NCBI RefSeq assembly: GCF_004028155.1
Contig: NZ_SBII01000019.1
Span: forward strand, 1 to 58,074
Origin: Flavobacterium cerinum
Lineage (GTDB): Bacteria; Bacteroidota; Bacteroidia; Flavobacteriales; Flavobacteriaceae
Reading direction: 5' to 3'
Length of the DNA stretch: 58,074 nt
Numbering within the stretch: position 1 is the stretch's first letter; the number at the start of each line of letters is the position of its first letter. The position numbers and the translations under genes were made by a program. Of this stretch, positions 1-9,675 are shown in pieces. The notes under the pieces are model-generated. The model searched no databases, was not told the DNA's origin, and was given only the letters and a program-made list of their open reading frames with translations.

Positions 1-3000
1 CATCAATTGGTGCTGCAACTACTGTTACGCTTACCGATGCATTATCACAATTCGTTGGGTTGAGTTTCTCGCAAAGCGTATAGTTCAGTGTGTACGTGCC
101 TGCCGGAGTACCAGCGGCTACATCTACCGTACCGTTTGCATTGATCGTTAGTTCTGTAGTATCGCCTGAACCTTCTGTTACCGTTACCTCGGATGGGATC
201 ACAGCAACACCGTTCAGCTTATCATTGGTCAGTACATTGGTAACATTCGTTCCGCCTGTATAACCGTTGATGTTACTTGCTGTATCGTTTACCGCATCAA
301 TCACATTTACTGGTGTAGTTACTGCTGAATCTGTATCATCAGTTGAATCCGGATCTGTTTCAGTAGCATCAATAGAAGCAATATTTGTATGATTACCCGT
401 TGCGTTTACTTTTGCTGTAATAGTTAGACTTGTGTTTGCTCCGTTTGCAAGATTACCTATTGTCCATAGTCCTGTTCCTGGAACATAAGCTCCTCCTGAA
501 TGTGAAACGTAGCTATATCCTGCCGGAAGCTGGTCGGTTACTACAACATTTGTTGCATTACCCGGACCATTATTAGTTGCTTTCAATGTAAATTCTACTT
601 CCGAACTTACATTTGGTATAAGGTTATTTACTGTTTTTTCGATGCTAAGGTTAGCTAAAACATTGGGAGCTGAAGTAGCATCATCGCTATTATCTCCAGG
701 TGTAGGGTCAGTTTGTGATCCACTAACAGTAGCGACATTTGTATGATTACCTGTTGCTTTTACAAGCACTGTTATTTCTAATGAGCTGGTAACACCATTA
801 GATAATGCTCCAATATTCCATATTCCAGTTCCATCATTATAAGTTCCGGCTGTTACGGTATGACTTACATAAGTAAATCCATTTGGTAACTGATCTGTAA
901 CACTTACTCCTGTAGCATTATTAGGGCCATTATTCGTTACATCAATTTTAAATATTACCTGCTGCCCTACTGTTGGAACTGCAATATTTACCGATTTAGC
1001 AACGGTAAGATTAGCTTGTGCCGAAGGAGTAATTGTATTGTACTTTATGTTATTACAATTTTCTACAGCTGTACCATTTAAACATTCAGTATGTGGATTC
1101 GTTGGAGGTGTTAGTGCCGGGTTTGTCGCATCCGGATCTGTTACATCATTAGGTCGCATAATACTTGCTTCCATTACCATAGGAGAACCTCCTAGTGAAG
1201 AACCAATAGTACCGGTAATTGTAAATACAATTTCTGCACCATTAGTCATGTCAAGATGAGCCGTATAATCTCCTGTTACAGGATCAATTGTTCCATTAAC
1301 AACTACAACAGTACCTGTACTTGTTACATAACTAACGTTAGTAATAGTAAAACCGGCAGGAACATTAAACACAAAAGCTGATCCTGTTACATCGCTCGGT
1401 CCATTATTTTTTACTGTAACGGCATAATTTAAAGAGTTACCAATAGTAACTATAGTTGTAGAAGGGACAATACTTTTCACTTCAAGATCAGCTGAAGCAA
1501 TAACAATATTCAGTGGTACCGTTATTATATTACCCGGTACAAAACTCCAGGTATCGAGCGATTTAACGTTACCATAGCTACTTGCTCCTGTACCGCTATT
1601 GCCTGTACCGCTACTTGCAACCGTGTAAGAACCCCATTTATGACCATTACTATTACTGGAAATACCTGCATTTCCGCTAACCATTACACTGGGTTTTGTT
1701 CCTGATGTACCACCGGTAACTTCAGAATCATCCCAATAAACAAGATCTTTTGTAGGCGTAAATAAATTATAATCAGAATCTAATTGCTCAATAATAACTC
1801 CTCCCGGATTTATCTCCATATCGATAAACGGGAAGTGAACTTCAGCTCCAAAAAGCTGTACTTTTAATTCACTAATAGTAGTTGAAGCAGCAAGAGGCTG
1901 TCCTGCCCCATCTTTACCATCCCAAAAAATAGTATTGGTACCGATAGTAGTACTACCTGTAAGTATACGTGTTGTAAAACCCGTAATAGAGATATCTATT
2001 CTGTAACTTCCCGCAAGGTTAGAATCAAATCCTATATTAGCCCCCTTGTTACCAGAAAGGTTTGGTGTTCCTTCAATACCTGTATAAGTGACGTTACTCG
2101 CTGTTGGATATACAATAGTGTTTTTAAGCCAAGTAGTAACCTGAGATGTTGTAGTCAATGCCTGAGTAGCGCTTACAGGTAAGTCATCTGCCGGAGCATC
2201 ATAAAATATTTTTTGTGTAACATTTGAACCAATGTCAGGAGTTCTTGGATCATGAACCCTGAAATTAGCATTTGTTGGATCAGAAATGTCAAGACTTTTA
2301 TATAGTGAATTTCCTGAAGCATCAAGGAACCCTTTATTGTTTACAAAAAATGTAAACCCTACTCCATTATTTCCATTATTTGTAACTTTATAAGCAACAC
2401 CATCACTGGTTAAAACAAATAATTTACCGTAAAATGCATTTGCGGCTAAAAACTGGGATCCGTTTATATGCATGTTAAATACATTAGTATAAACCCTTCC
2501 GGCAAGCCATGCATTATTAGCAGCATTTCTCACAGATACATCCCAAGCAGAAATAAGTTCAGTATTAGTAGCCTGTGTCCAGTTAGCATCAGCCAGATCA
2601 TTAAGAACCGATGGCGTGCTAGTACTCTGTTCATTTCCACTAGGGATAAATTCTATTTTCCATACACCCTCTTGTGCCGCAGACACTGTTTGTGTATAAG
2701 GAATATATCGATTACCTCCACCTGCCTGCCCTGGATATAGTGGACCAGCAAGCTCTTCAGCACGACTGGCAATTTTACCAATATTATCTGTTGTCGTAAT
2801 AAACTGATCGCCATTAGGTGCTGTTAAGCGTATGCGTCCGTTACCCATATTCTGGGCACTCGATGCAACAGCTATTACTTCATTAGCCTTTGCATATACA
2901 TAATGCGTACCCAATGTTTTAAAAGGCCATGATGTATTTGTACTTCCTGAGGAACCTGTATAATTATTACTGTACAAATAGGCACGGTTTCCGGTTGCGC

Positions 3001-3181
3001 CTGCCGGATACAGGTTTTTACTTCCTTCGGCACTGGCTTGTGTCCAGAATCCAGAAGCAAATAAAAGAACGAATAAAAACAAGTGTATAACCCTTTGATG
3101 GTATAGGCTAATGATATTGCCCGGATTATACCTTGGCGGATTGGACAAATGAATGTCCTGCCAACTGTAATGTTTGCTCAT
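1..3181 (-). CDS. DUF11-repeat secreted adhesin-like protein, partial (3' end beyond window)
   Basis: The frame is open from an ATG at 3181 to the left edge (about 1060 codons, no stop), so the C-terminus is missing. A long N-terminal extension (about 27 residues) precedes a hydrophobic segment ending near residue 51 (LFLFVLLFASGFW..ASA), consistent with an extended signal peptide. Residues about 50-560 are a non-repetitive secreted region. Three DUF11-like modules follow, starting near residues 563, 721 and 841, each with a NNGP (or KNNGPSD) motif and 'VTDQLP.G(F/Y).YVSH' in the last two. From about residue 960 there is an Ig-like 'VNDTASN..' module typical of very large Bacteroidota surface proteins. 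By family analogy it is a cell-surface or secreted adhesin exported by Sec and probably T9SS, but the sorting domain would lie outside the window. Its ligand cannot be inferred. Confidence 0.85.
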   Translation of the reverse strand, partial: MSKHYSWQDIHLSNPPRYNPGNIISLYHQRVIHLFLFVLLFASGFWTQASAEGSKNLYPAGATGNRAYLYSNNYTGSSGSTNTSWPFKTLGTHYVYAKANEVIAVASSAQNMGNGRIRLTAPNGDQFITTTDNIGKIASRAEELAGPLYPGQAGGGNRYIPYTQTVSAAQEGVWKIEFIPSGNEQSTSTPSVLNDLADANWTQATNTELISAWDVSVRNAANNAWLAGRVYTNVFNMHINGSQFLAANAFYGKLFVLTSDGVAYKVTNNGNNGVGFTFFVNNKGFLDASGNSLYKSLDISDPTNANFRVHDPRTPDIGSNVTQKIFYDAPADDLPVSATQALTTTSQVTTWLKNTIVYPTASNVTYTGIEGTPNLSGNKGANIGFDSNLAGSYRIDISITGFTTRILTGSTTIGTNTIFWDGKDGAGQPLAASTTISELKVQLFGAEVHFPFIDMEINPGGVIIEQLDSDYNLFTPTKDLVYWDDSEVTGGTSGTKPSVMVSGNAGISSNSNGHKWGSYTVASSGTGNSGTGASSYGNVKSLDTWSFVPGNIITVPLNIVIASADLEVKSIVPSTTIVTIGNSLNYAVTVKNNGPSDVTGSAFVFNVPAGFTITNVSYVTSTGTVVVVNGTIDPVTGDYTAHLDMTNGAEIVFTITGTIGSSLGGSPMVMEASIMRPNDVTDPDATNPALTPPTNPHTECLNGTAVENCNNIKYNTITPSAQANLTVAKSVNIAVPTVGQQVIFKIDVTNNGPNNATGVSVTDQLPNGFTYVSHTVTAGTYNDGTGIWNIGALSNGVTSSLEITVLVKATGNHTNVATVSGSQTDPTPGDNSDDATSAPNVLANLSIEKTVNNLIPNVSSEVEFTLKATNNGPGNATNVVVTDQLPAGYSYVSHSGGAYVPGTGLWTIGNLANGANTSLTITAKVNATGNHTNIASIDATETDPDSTDDTDSAVTTPVNVIDAVNDTASNINGYTGGTNVTNVLTNDKLNGVAVIPSEVTVTEGSGDTTELTINANGTVDVAAGTPAGTYTLNYTLCEKLNPTNCDNASVSVTVVAAPID

Positions 3182-3268
3182 TGTTTAACTATTTTAAGAT
3201 GTGATTGAATTGGTTGATCATACGTTTGGTGTGACAGCCCCAAAAGACATTAAAGAAGTAATGGAAAC

Positions 3269-3332
3269 CCTTTTACAGTTTAATTGAAATTACATAATTG
3301 ATTAGTAAATCAATAAACTGTATTAAAAAAGG
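3269..3332 (-). promoter_or_regulatory. Nested stem in the 5' leader of the DUF11 adhesin
   Basis: On the minus strand, TACAGTTTA (3322-3314) can pair with TAAACTGTA (3282-3274). TTGATT/AATCAA (3313-3308 with 3303-3298) forms an inner stem, and a short CCTTTT/AAAAGG pairing can extend the base. It lies between the candidate promoter (about 3370-3398) and the start codon at 3181, so it would be in a leader of about 185 nt. A role in mRNA stability or translation is an inference. Confidence 0.4.
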
Positions 3333-3369
3333 CAACAATCAATTATTTAGGGGGCTTAATAATTACGGA

Positions 3370-3398
3370 CAAATGTACCAGCTGATTGCATACCTTAA
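3370..3398 (-). promoter_or_regulatory. Candidate Bacteroidota promoter for the DUF11 adhesin
   Basis: On the minus strand, TACATTTG (3377-3370) matches the -7 consensus TAnnTTTG. The -33 element is only TTA (3398-3396), with an 18-bp spacer, so the match is partial. Confidence 0.4.
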
Positions 3399-3480
3399 TA
3401 GATGACTAGTATCCTTATTCACGAATACAGACAGTATAAAAAAAAACATAAAATACTAAAAACAAACAACTTACACCTAA

Positions 3481-3513
3481 ATAAAAAGCCGTTTTCTCTT
3501 AAGAGAAAACGGC
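3481..3513 (-). terminator. Rho-independent terminator after the TPR/AraC regulator
   Basis: A perfect inverted repeat (GCCGTTTTCTCTT / AAGAGAAAACGGC, 3488-3513) is followed on the minus strand by TTTTTAT. It lies 26 bp after the stop of the 3539-5119 gene. An A/T-rich continuation on the other side makes it possibly bidirectional. Confidence 0.85.
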
Positions 3514-3538
3514 CTTAAAAAAACTATCTAAAGGGATA

Positions 3539-5119
3539 TTAAGCAGTAAGTTTCTTTTGATTTTTAGCTAGAAATTGCATGAAAGATGAGGGAGACATTC
3601 CTGTAACGGTTTTAAAAACGGCGGTAAATTTACTGTGTGATGAAAAGCCGCACTCTTCTGCTAAATAACTAATCTTATAGTTTAAGTAGGTTGGCGATGA
3701 TTCTAATTTTTTAATAATATAAAAAATCCTGAGTTCATTTATATAACTGTTAAAGTCTTTCTTTTTGTGTTTATTAATAACATGAGACAAGTATTTACTA
3801 TTTGTATCGAGCAGTACCGAAAGCGCCGAAAGAGTTATATTTCTACCTGTGAATTTATCTCCTTGTTCAAAACGAGCTAACTTTTTCAATATTTGCTGTT
3901 CTACTTCCGATGACATAAGTTCCTTCCCTGCAATTTCTATAACAGGTTTCAATTCCTCTTTAGTAAATACTTCTTCCTCTTTTACGATTTCAAAAATTTT
4001 AGACTGCTCACTTACATTCTTTAGTATTGCCTGAAACTTTTTATATTGTTTCTTTCTTTTAGACCTGCTACGAATTATCAATACAATTAAGATTACCAAT
4101 AAAAAACCAGAAACGGCGAGTAGTAAATTTTGTCGTTGTGCCAACTCTTTTTCTCTTTCCTGTAACCTATTTACAAGAACTTCAGAACTATTTTTATTGG
4201 TTTTAATTGAATTTTCCATCGTTTCCTGGTAAAGTTTATGATAATGCTTATAGTTAACCTTATCCCCTGTTTCCATGTAGTAAACAGCCATATCATAATA
4301 AACTTCCTCCTTCAAATTTAAATTATCAGAATGCTCGGCTATTTTAAGTGCATCTTTTAAATACACCAAAGCATTCTTTAACTCATTATCTTCAAAAAAA
4401 GCTCTACCCATCCCTTCATATATAAATCCCTTTAAAACACTGGCTTCATTTTTTAATTGTGATAAAAAGTTTAGTGCGTTTTTAAAATGTATTAACGCAT
4501 ATTTTCTCTCTTTTAAATACATGTAAGCTCTTCCTAATTGCATATGATTTAAAGCAAGTTGGTAGTTTCTTACACCCTCATTCCTCACCTTCTTAAAATA
4601 TGGTTCCGCTTTTTTAAAATACTCTAAAGATTTTTTATATTCCTTATTTTCAATTTCATATAGTCCCTGTTCCTGAAAGGCAACTCCTTTGTATTGATTA
4701 ATAATACCTGCATCTTCTACTTTATTAATAACAGTTAAGCCTTTATCAAGATAAATTTTACTTTGTTCTTTTAATCCTAATGAACGATAATGCGACGACA
4801 AAAAACCATATATTCTTGCTTGCCATTCATAAAGACCATTATCAGAAGTTATCTGTTCCGCCATAAAGGCATAATTCACCGCTTCATTTTTTTTACCAAT
4901 AGTCAGGTTTAAATCTGCCAGCAGCATTAATGATTTTACTTTATGAATAGGTTCAGTTGAAGCTTTATAGAGTGAATCAGCAATGTGAATTGCTTTATTT
5001 ACATCTTTACCCGCAACATTGACCATAGTTTCATAAATAACCGTGTCAAAAGAATTATTTGCATAAAGAACTGTTTGGCAACTAGTCAATAATAAAATCA
5101 GAATAAATTTTTTGGACAT
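3539..5119 (-). CDS. TPR-containing membrane-anchored AraC-type regulator
   Basis: I start at the ATG at 5119 (526 aa). The frame can be extended to a GTG at 5206, but that codon overlaps the presumed transcription start of a good promoter at 5210-5238, and only the 5119 start gives an N-terminal signal sequence (MSKKFILILLL..). After the signal come several tetratricopeptide repeats (about residues 45-310, e.g. 'ALVYLKDALKIAEH'). A single transmembrane helix follows near residue 325-345 (LLLAVSGFLLVILIVLII), and a C-terminal AraC-type double helix-turn-helix with 'LAEECGFSSHSKFTAVFKTV'. This is a common Bacteroidota design: a periplasmic TPR sensor with a cytosolic DNA-binding domain. No target is evident. 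The upstream serine hydrolase is a separate unit. Confidence 0.88.
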   Translation of the reverse strand: MSKKFILILLLTSCQTVLYANNSFDTVIYETMVNVAGKDVNKAIHIADSLYKASTEPIHKVKSLMLLADLNLTIGKKNEAVNYAFMAEQITSDNGLYEWQARIYGFLSSHYRSLGLKEQSKIYLDKGLTVINKVEDAGIINQYKGVAFQEQGLYEIENKEYKKSLEYFKKAEPYFKKVRNEGVRNYQLALNHMQLGRAYMYLKERKYALIHFKNALNFLSQLKNEASVLKGFIYEGMGRAFFEDNELKNALVYLKDALKIAEHSDNLNLKEEVYYDMAVYYMETGDKVNYKHYHKLYQETMENSIKTNKNSSEVLVNRLQEREKELAQRQNLLLAVSGFLLVILIVLIIRSRSKRKKQYKKFQAILKNVSEQSKIFEIVKEEEVFTKEELKPVIEIAGKELMSSEVEQQILKKLARFEQGDKFTGRNITLSALSVLLDTNSKYLSHVINKHKKKDFNSYINELRIFYIIKKLESSPTYLNYKISYLAEECGFSSHSKFTAVFKTVTGMSPSSFMQFLAKNQKKLTA

Positions 5120-5209
5120 ATAGAATACATCTTTAAATTTCGAACTCCTACATTTGACACTAAGAATTGTAGATAACATTAGTTGAGATATTTTGGGTTT
5201 TGGCACCTA

Positions 5210-5238
5210 CAAAAGTAGTGACAGATAATTAATTCCAA
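5210..5238 (-). promoter_or_regulatory. Promoter of the TPR/AraC regulator
   Basis: The minus strand shows TTG (5238-5236), an 18-bp spacer and TACTTTTG (5217-5210), an exact fit to TTG-N17-23-TAnnTTTG. The implied transcript start is near 5205, giving a leader of about 85 nt to the ATG at 5119. Confidence 0.7.
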
Positions 5239-5445
5239 GCAATTTTAAAGATTTGTTGATGTAGAATTATTACTACAAAAAAAACTTGTTTAAAAGTTAT
5301 TTAAAACATGTATTATCGATTTAAAGAGAAATGTGCTTTAAATTCTTTGTTTATAACTGTTCTCCCCACAGTTTCAGGGTAGATAACAGTGAACCAGTAA
5401 ATAGAATTTTGACATAGTATTAGAAAAATTAAATAATTATAAAAC

Positions 5446-6846
5446 TTAGTTTTCTCTAATCCCAAAATCTATAATTTTCCCATTCTGCAGCATTTCTAAT
5501 TTCATCCTGCCATCATCTGTTTTGGTGAATTTTAATACTGCATCCGCACCACCCTGCCTAATTCCTTTAAATTCATTTTTTGTATAAGGGAAAAAACGCA
5601 CATCCCACACATCTTTTGGTGTATTATAAATTAAATGCTGCTCTTTATAAGTTAACACATGTTCACCATTTTCACTTTTATACGTACCTGTATATTGTGT
5701 AATATCGCTTTCCGGTAAGACAATTTTTTTAGGGTATTCAATTGTTAATGGCTGGCCTTCTAATATTTGGAACATATTGTTAAATGGATTAGCACCATAA
5801 TTGAAATTTTCGAGTACAACTATAGTTCTGTCTCTAATCATATCATGATAAACAAAGGTGGTATATCCATCCCAGCTGCCTGTATGCCCAAAAGTAAAAC
5901 TATTTACCCCTTTCCTTACATCCAGTCCGAATCCATATCGAATATCTTTTCCTTCTGATGTTTTAGTGATCTCAGTCATTTCATCAAATTCTTTTTGGGT
6001 AAATAGAGTATTGTTTTTTAAAGCCTGGATCCATTTGTAAACGTCATCAACATTTGAGTGTACTTTGGATGTTCCTATTATTCCATCCAAATAATAAACC
6101 ATGTCTTTTTCAGCCTCACTCTCCACAATGGTAGTCTTTTTAAATGTATTCGTTTCCCAAATATATCCAATGGCAAGGTTATCAACCTTCTTTGGCTTTT
6201 TCCAGCGGCAATACACAAAAGTGCGATCCATTTTTAATGGCTTGAAAATCTTTTCAGAAAGAAAATCTGCATATTTTTTTCCAGAAATTTTTTCTATTAT
6301 GCTTGCCAGTAATACATAGTTGGTATTGCTATACCTGTGCCTGCTTTTAGGCGTAAATTGCAGAGTATCTTTATTTACTGCAAATATTTTAATGACGTCA
6401 TCATTGGTCGCTATTTTATTATGATCCCATTTATCAGGCATATATCCAAGAAAATCGGGGATGCCGCTGGTATGTCTTAATAAATCATAAATTGTAACAT
6501 CGTTCCAAAAATTTAGCTCAGGTATGTATTTCGATAGCTTATCATTATAGTTTAGCTTTCCATCTCTTTTCAACAATACAATTGCAGCAGCAGTAAATTG
6601 TTTGGAACATGAGGCAAGTTCAAATAACGTCTTTTCATTAATAGATTTTTTAGTATTTTCATTACTTATACCATAACCCTTTTTTAAAATGATATTTCCT
6701 TTTTCTGCAATAAGTACTTGCCCATTAAACTGGTTTTGCTGATACAATACCGTAAAAAGGCTGTCAAGTTGATAAGACTCTCTTTTCTGTCCTAAACAAA
6801 AATTGGTGATAAAAATTAAGGTAATAAATAATTTCAGTTTCTTCAT
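5446..6846 (-). CDS. Serine beta-lactamase-like hydrolase (class C/PBP4* family), secreted
   Basis: 466 aa with a signal peptide (MKKLKLFITLIFITNFCLGQ). The beta-lactamase (PF00144) signature is present: S79-C-S-K82 (SxxK nucleophile and general base), Y172-S-N174 (YxN) and H321-T-G323 (the KTG-equivalent, HTG). A separate C-terminal domain of about 90 residues follows residue 375, like the lipocalin-like tails of this family. Such proteins are DD-peptidases, esterases or D-amino-acid peptidases more often than true beta-lactamases, so no drug resistance should be assumed. It has its own promoter at 6906-6933 and is transcribed towards the TPR/AraC regulator across a 326-bp gap. Confidence 0.88.
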   Translation of the reverse strand: MKKLKLFITLIFITNFCLGQKRESYQLDSLFTVLYQQNQFNGQVLIAEKGNIILKKGYGISNENTKKSINEKTLFELASCSKQFTAAAIVLLKRDGKLNYNDKLSKYIPELNFWNDVTIYDLLRHTSGIPDFLGYMPDKWDHNKIATNDDVIKIFAVNKDTLQFTPKSRHRYSNTNYVLLASIIEKISGKKYADFLSEKIFKPLKMDRTFVYCRWKKPKKVDNLAIGYIWETNTFKKTTIVESEAEKDMVYYLDGIIGTSKVHSNVDDVYKWIQALKNNTLFTQKEFDEMTEITKTSEGKDIRYGFGLDVRKGVNSFTFGHTGSWDGYTTFVYHDMIRDRTIVVLENFNYGANPFNNMFQILEGQPLTIEYPKKIVLPESDITQYTGTYKSENGEHVLTYKEQHLIYNTPKDVWDVRFFPYTKNEFKGIRQGGADAVLKFTKTDDGRMKLEMLQNGKIIDFGIREN

Positions 6847-6905
6847 AATTGTGTGTGGTTTTACTGTTATAATTTAAGTTGGCTAAATTCAGATCTGTAT
6901 AATTT

Positions 6906-6933
6906 CAAACATATAACTATTTTTTTAGTTCAA
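6906..6933 (-). promoter_or_regulatory. Promoter of the serine hydrolase gene
   Basis: On the minus strand TTG (6933-6931), a 17-bp spacer and TATGTTTG (6913-6906) match the Bacteroidota consensus. The start codon is about 60 bp downstream. Confidence 0.65.
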
Positions 6934-6980
6934 AAACTGACATTATAGTTTGAATGACTTAATATCGTTATTATGAACAT

Positions 6981-7009
6981 TAAAAAAGCCATGGATTTAT
7001 ACCATGGCT
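6981..7009 (-). terminator. Terminator of the outer-membrane receptor gene
   Basis: AGCCATGG (6987-6994) pairs with CCATGGCT (7002-7009) across a 7-nt loop. On the minus strand the stem is followed by a run of T (complement of 6981-6987). It lies 84 bp past the stop at 7093. Confidence 0.8.
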
Positions 7010-7092
7010 TCAGTTCTTTTAAAACACGATGAGTTTATTATGTAATATTCTTAACTCTGTAGTTGGTTGTATTTAATTATTCTGATATAATA

Positions 7093-9474
7093 TTATATTC
7101 TGTCGTTTTCATCGCTTAACGAACTTGACTTCACTCTTTTTGTTTTACCTCCGCCAAAATAATATGTAACCTGGAGATAAAAACGTCTCGTTTCCCATTT
7201 ATTTACCCATTCCGTTTTTACATTATCCACCACAGTCACCTCATTATATAAATTCTTCTTTAAGATATTAGAACATCCTATCGATAATAATAACTTTTTG
7301 TCCAGCATGTATTTTTTAACCGACAAACTAAAGTCATAAGTTGCACGCGAATAACCGTTTGGAGTATTAGAATACCCTGAATAATAGCCATTCCATATAA
7401 CGCTCCAATCCTGCTTTAACTTGAAGCTTTCATATAAAGAAATATCATATCCAAAGCCACTTCCATTATAACTAAAACCCGGGATATTTGATTTTTCATA
7501 GTTGTAGGCACCGTCAAGGCTTAATTGCATTGTCCACCAATCGAAAGGTTCATAGGGAAGCATTGCAGAAACACCAAAACGATTTCCTTTAGAAGCATTT
7601 GCCTGATATGTAACATTATAGTTTTTAGCTTCATTATAATCAATTACAGTAGTAAAACCTTTATTATAAATATAACCATACAAACTCACGTTAAAAGAAC
7701 TTTTATAAATATAGTTCAATTGAAAACTATGAAATAGTTGTGGTTTTAAATCAGGATTTCCGCGATCTAGCGTATAAGCATCTATATAATTATAATAAGG
7801 ATTAAGTGCAAGGTAGGTTGGTCTGCCTATACGCCTGCTATAACTCAATTGATACTGATTATCATTCTTTTTATAATTTATTGATAACGAAGGAAACCAA
7901 TTAGTATAGCTGTCTTTATTGGTTTGATTACTGGTACGTGATGTAGCATCATAGTCATAATATTCAGCCCTAAGCCCAGCCAGTACACTCCATTTATCAA
8001 GGTTAACAGAGAGTTGTGTATAAGCCGAAGCAAGGTTTTCTCTATACACAAAATCATTATTTAATAAACTTTCGGGAATGCTTAACAAAGAAGGATTGTT
8101 AGTGTTATATTTATTTAAGTAATTCATCACTACATTAGAATATTTTATTCCCCCTTCAAAATCAATCTTTTTTGAAATACGCTGATTAAGGTCTATCTGC
8201 ATATTTATAATATTGTAAATAGTTTCATTTGTACCATTAAGCTGCATAAATAAAGTATTGTTATAATCATTACGTTGAAACCCATTGTGATTACTTTTAT
8301 AATGTGCATAATTAATCTGGGCATCTAGTTTGGTGGCAGTACTATCTGCTGTAAAATTATAAAATACATTACCCGTCAATCTTTCTGTAGGGTTATCTAA
8401 AAACTGTGTTAGCTGAACAATATTTACTGGTATGCCATTCAAATATTCGTTAGTGGTTCCATAAGTATCAGCCCATTCATTAGACTTATGATACTGCCAT
8501 CCAGTACTAATAATTTGCTTATTCGTTAATTTACGCTCAATACCTATATTAAGGTTTTTAGAAATCGTACTGGGAAGCCATTCGTTATATTGCTCTAGTT
8601 TTCTTACTCCCTCGGCAAGTTGTATGGTTTGTTTTACCTGCCTATGATTTACAGATTTTCCATCGTAATACGATCCATTAGCATTTATACTCCATAGCGA
8701 GTCATTGTAATAAAGCTGTCCTCCATTATCCCCTTTAAAATATTCTCCATAACCAACGGACGAATATACATTTCCACTAAAACCACCTCCCCTGTTTTTC
8801 TTTAAAATAATATTTATTATTCCGGTAGTACCTGCAGCATCATAACGGGCAGACGGTTGTGCAATAATTTCTACCGACTTTATATCACTCCCTTTTAGCG
8901 AACGTATAAACTCCCGTAAAGCATCACCCTGCAAAAGGCTTTTCTTACCGTTAATCATTATCTGTACATCTGTACTTCCACGAAACTGGATATTATCATC
9001 TTTATCAAGACGTATACCCGCAATCTGACGCATAGTTTCAAGTCCATTATTAGCTTCACCTATACCTAATTTATCAATACTAAAAATAATCTTATCCCCG
9101 CTAACCGTAACAGCATGTTTTTTTGAATCAACCACAACGTTATCAAGTTGATTATTGATTGGTTTTAATGCAATTGTAAGACGTGTATTTAATTTATCTA
9201 TGGTGATTTTTTGAACGAAAGCAGCATATCCTAAATAACGTACAGTCAATACTATAAGACTGGGGGTTTCAGAAAATTTCAAATTGAAATTACCATTATC
9301 ATCAGCTTCAGCGATTGCAATTACTTTGTGAGATATACTGTCTGTAACAGAAACAGATGCCAAAGGCAAAGCCTCATGTGTTACAGCATCAATTACTGTC
9401 CCCTGTATTTTGGTTTGGGCATTTCCTGTTATAAATAATAAGGTGGTAATGAGTGTAAATAAAAGTATCTTCAT
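7093..9474 (-). CDS. TonB-receptor-like outer-membrane beta-barrel protein with CarboxypepD_reg domain
   Basis: The ATG at 9474 is chosen (793 aa) because it opens a signal peptide (MKILLFTLITTLLFITGNAQ); the frame extends to a TTG at 9516. Residues about 21-105 form a carboxypeptidase-regulatory-like beta-sandwich ('IQGTVIDAVTHEALPLASV'). A plug-like region follows, with 'GLETMRQIAGIRLDKDDNIQFRG' split across about residues 140-165 and 'SVEIIAQPSARYDAAGTTGIINI' around 215-240. The rest is a beta-barrel ending in aromatic-rich strands. This matches the outer-membrane beta-barrel family (PF14905) common in Flavobacteriia. No clear TonB box is seen. It is divergent from the kinase/LytTR pair at 9676-11426, which may control it. 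The cargo is unknown. Confidence 0.87.
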   Translation of the reverse strand: MKILLFTLITTLLFITGNAQTKIQGTVIDAVTHEALPLASVSVTDSISHKVIAIAEADDNGNFNLKFSETPSLIVLTVRYLGYAAFVQKITIDKLNTRLTIALKPINNQLDNVVVDSKKHAVTVSGDKIIFSIDKLGIGEANNGLETMRQIAGIRLDKDDNIQFRGSTDVQIMINGKKSLLQGDALREFIRSLKGSDIKSVEIIAQPSARYDAAGTTGIINIILKKNRGGGFSGNVYSSVGYGEYFKGDNGGQLYYNDSLWSINANGSYYDGKSVNHRQVKQTIQLAEGVRKLEQYNEWLPSTISKNLNIGIERKLTNKQIISTGWQYHKSNEWADTYGTTNEYLNGIPVNIVQLTQFLDNPTERLTGNVFYNFTADSTATKLDAQINYAHYKSNHNGFQRNDYNNTLFMQLNGTNETIYNIINMQIDLNQRISKKIDFEGGIKYSNVVMNYLNKYNTNNPSLLSIPESLLNNDFVYRENLASAYTQLSVNLDKWSVLAGLRAEYYDYDATSRTSNQTNKDSYTNWFPSLSINYKKNDNQYQLSYSRRIGRPTYLALNPYYNYIDAYTLDRGNPDLKPQLFHSFQLNYIYKSSFNVSLYGYIYNKGFTTVIDYNEAKNYNVTYQANASKGNRFGVSAMLPYEPFDWWTMQLSLDGAYNYEKSNIPGFSYNGSGFGYDISLYESFKLKQDWSVIWNGYYSGYSNTPNGYSRATYDFSLSVKKYMLDKKLLLSIGCSNILKKNLYNEVTVVDNVKTEWVNKWETRRFYLQVTYYFGGGKTKRVKSSSLSDENDRI

Positions 9475-9675
9475 AACGTTGAATTGTATAGTGCAAGGAT
9501 ACTGGACTAAAAACAATCTAGATACAAAATAAAGCCAATAGGGAGTTTCATAAAATAAACACCTAAAAAATTAGATTTATAATTTTAGTTGTATGAAATA
9601 AGAGTTTGGTATAAAATTTTGTACTGTTGGAGCGATTATCATTGCTACTTCCTATTTAAATAATAATTTAGTAGC

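Noticed and set aside
1038..2740. Plus-strand open frames over the left edge
   Set aside because: They are shadows of the minus-strand DUF11 adhesin, whose translation is continuous and shows clear repeated domains.
5446..6846. Antibiotic-resistance beta-lactamase
   Set aside because: The SxxK, YxN and HTG motifs define the broad serine hydrolase family, but the sequence and extra C-terminal domain fit peptidase or esterase members equally well, so resistance is not supported.
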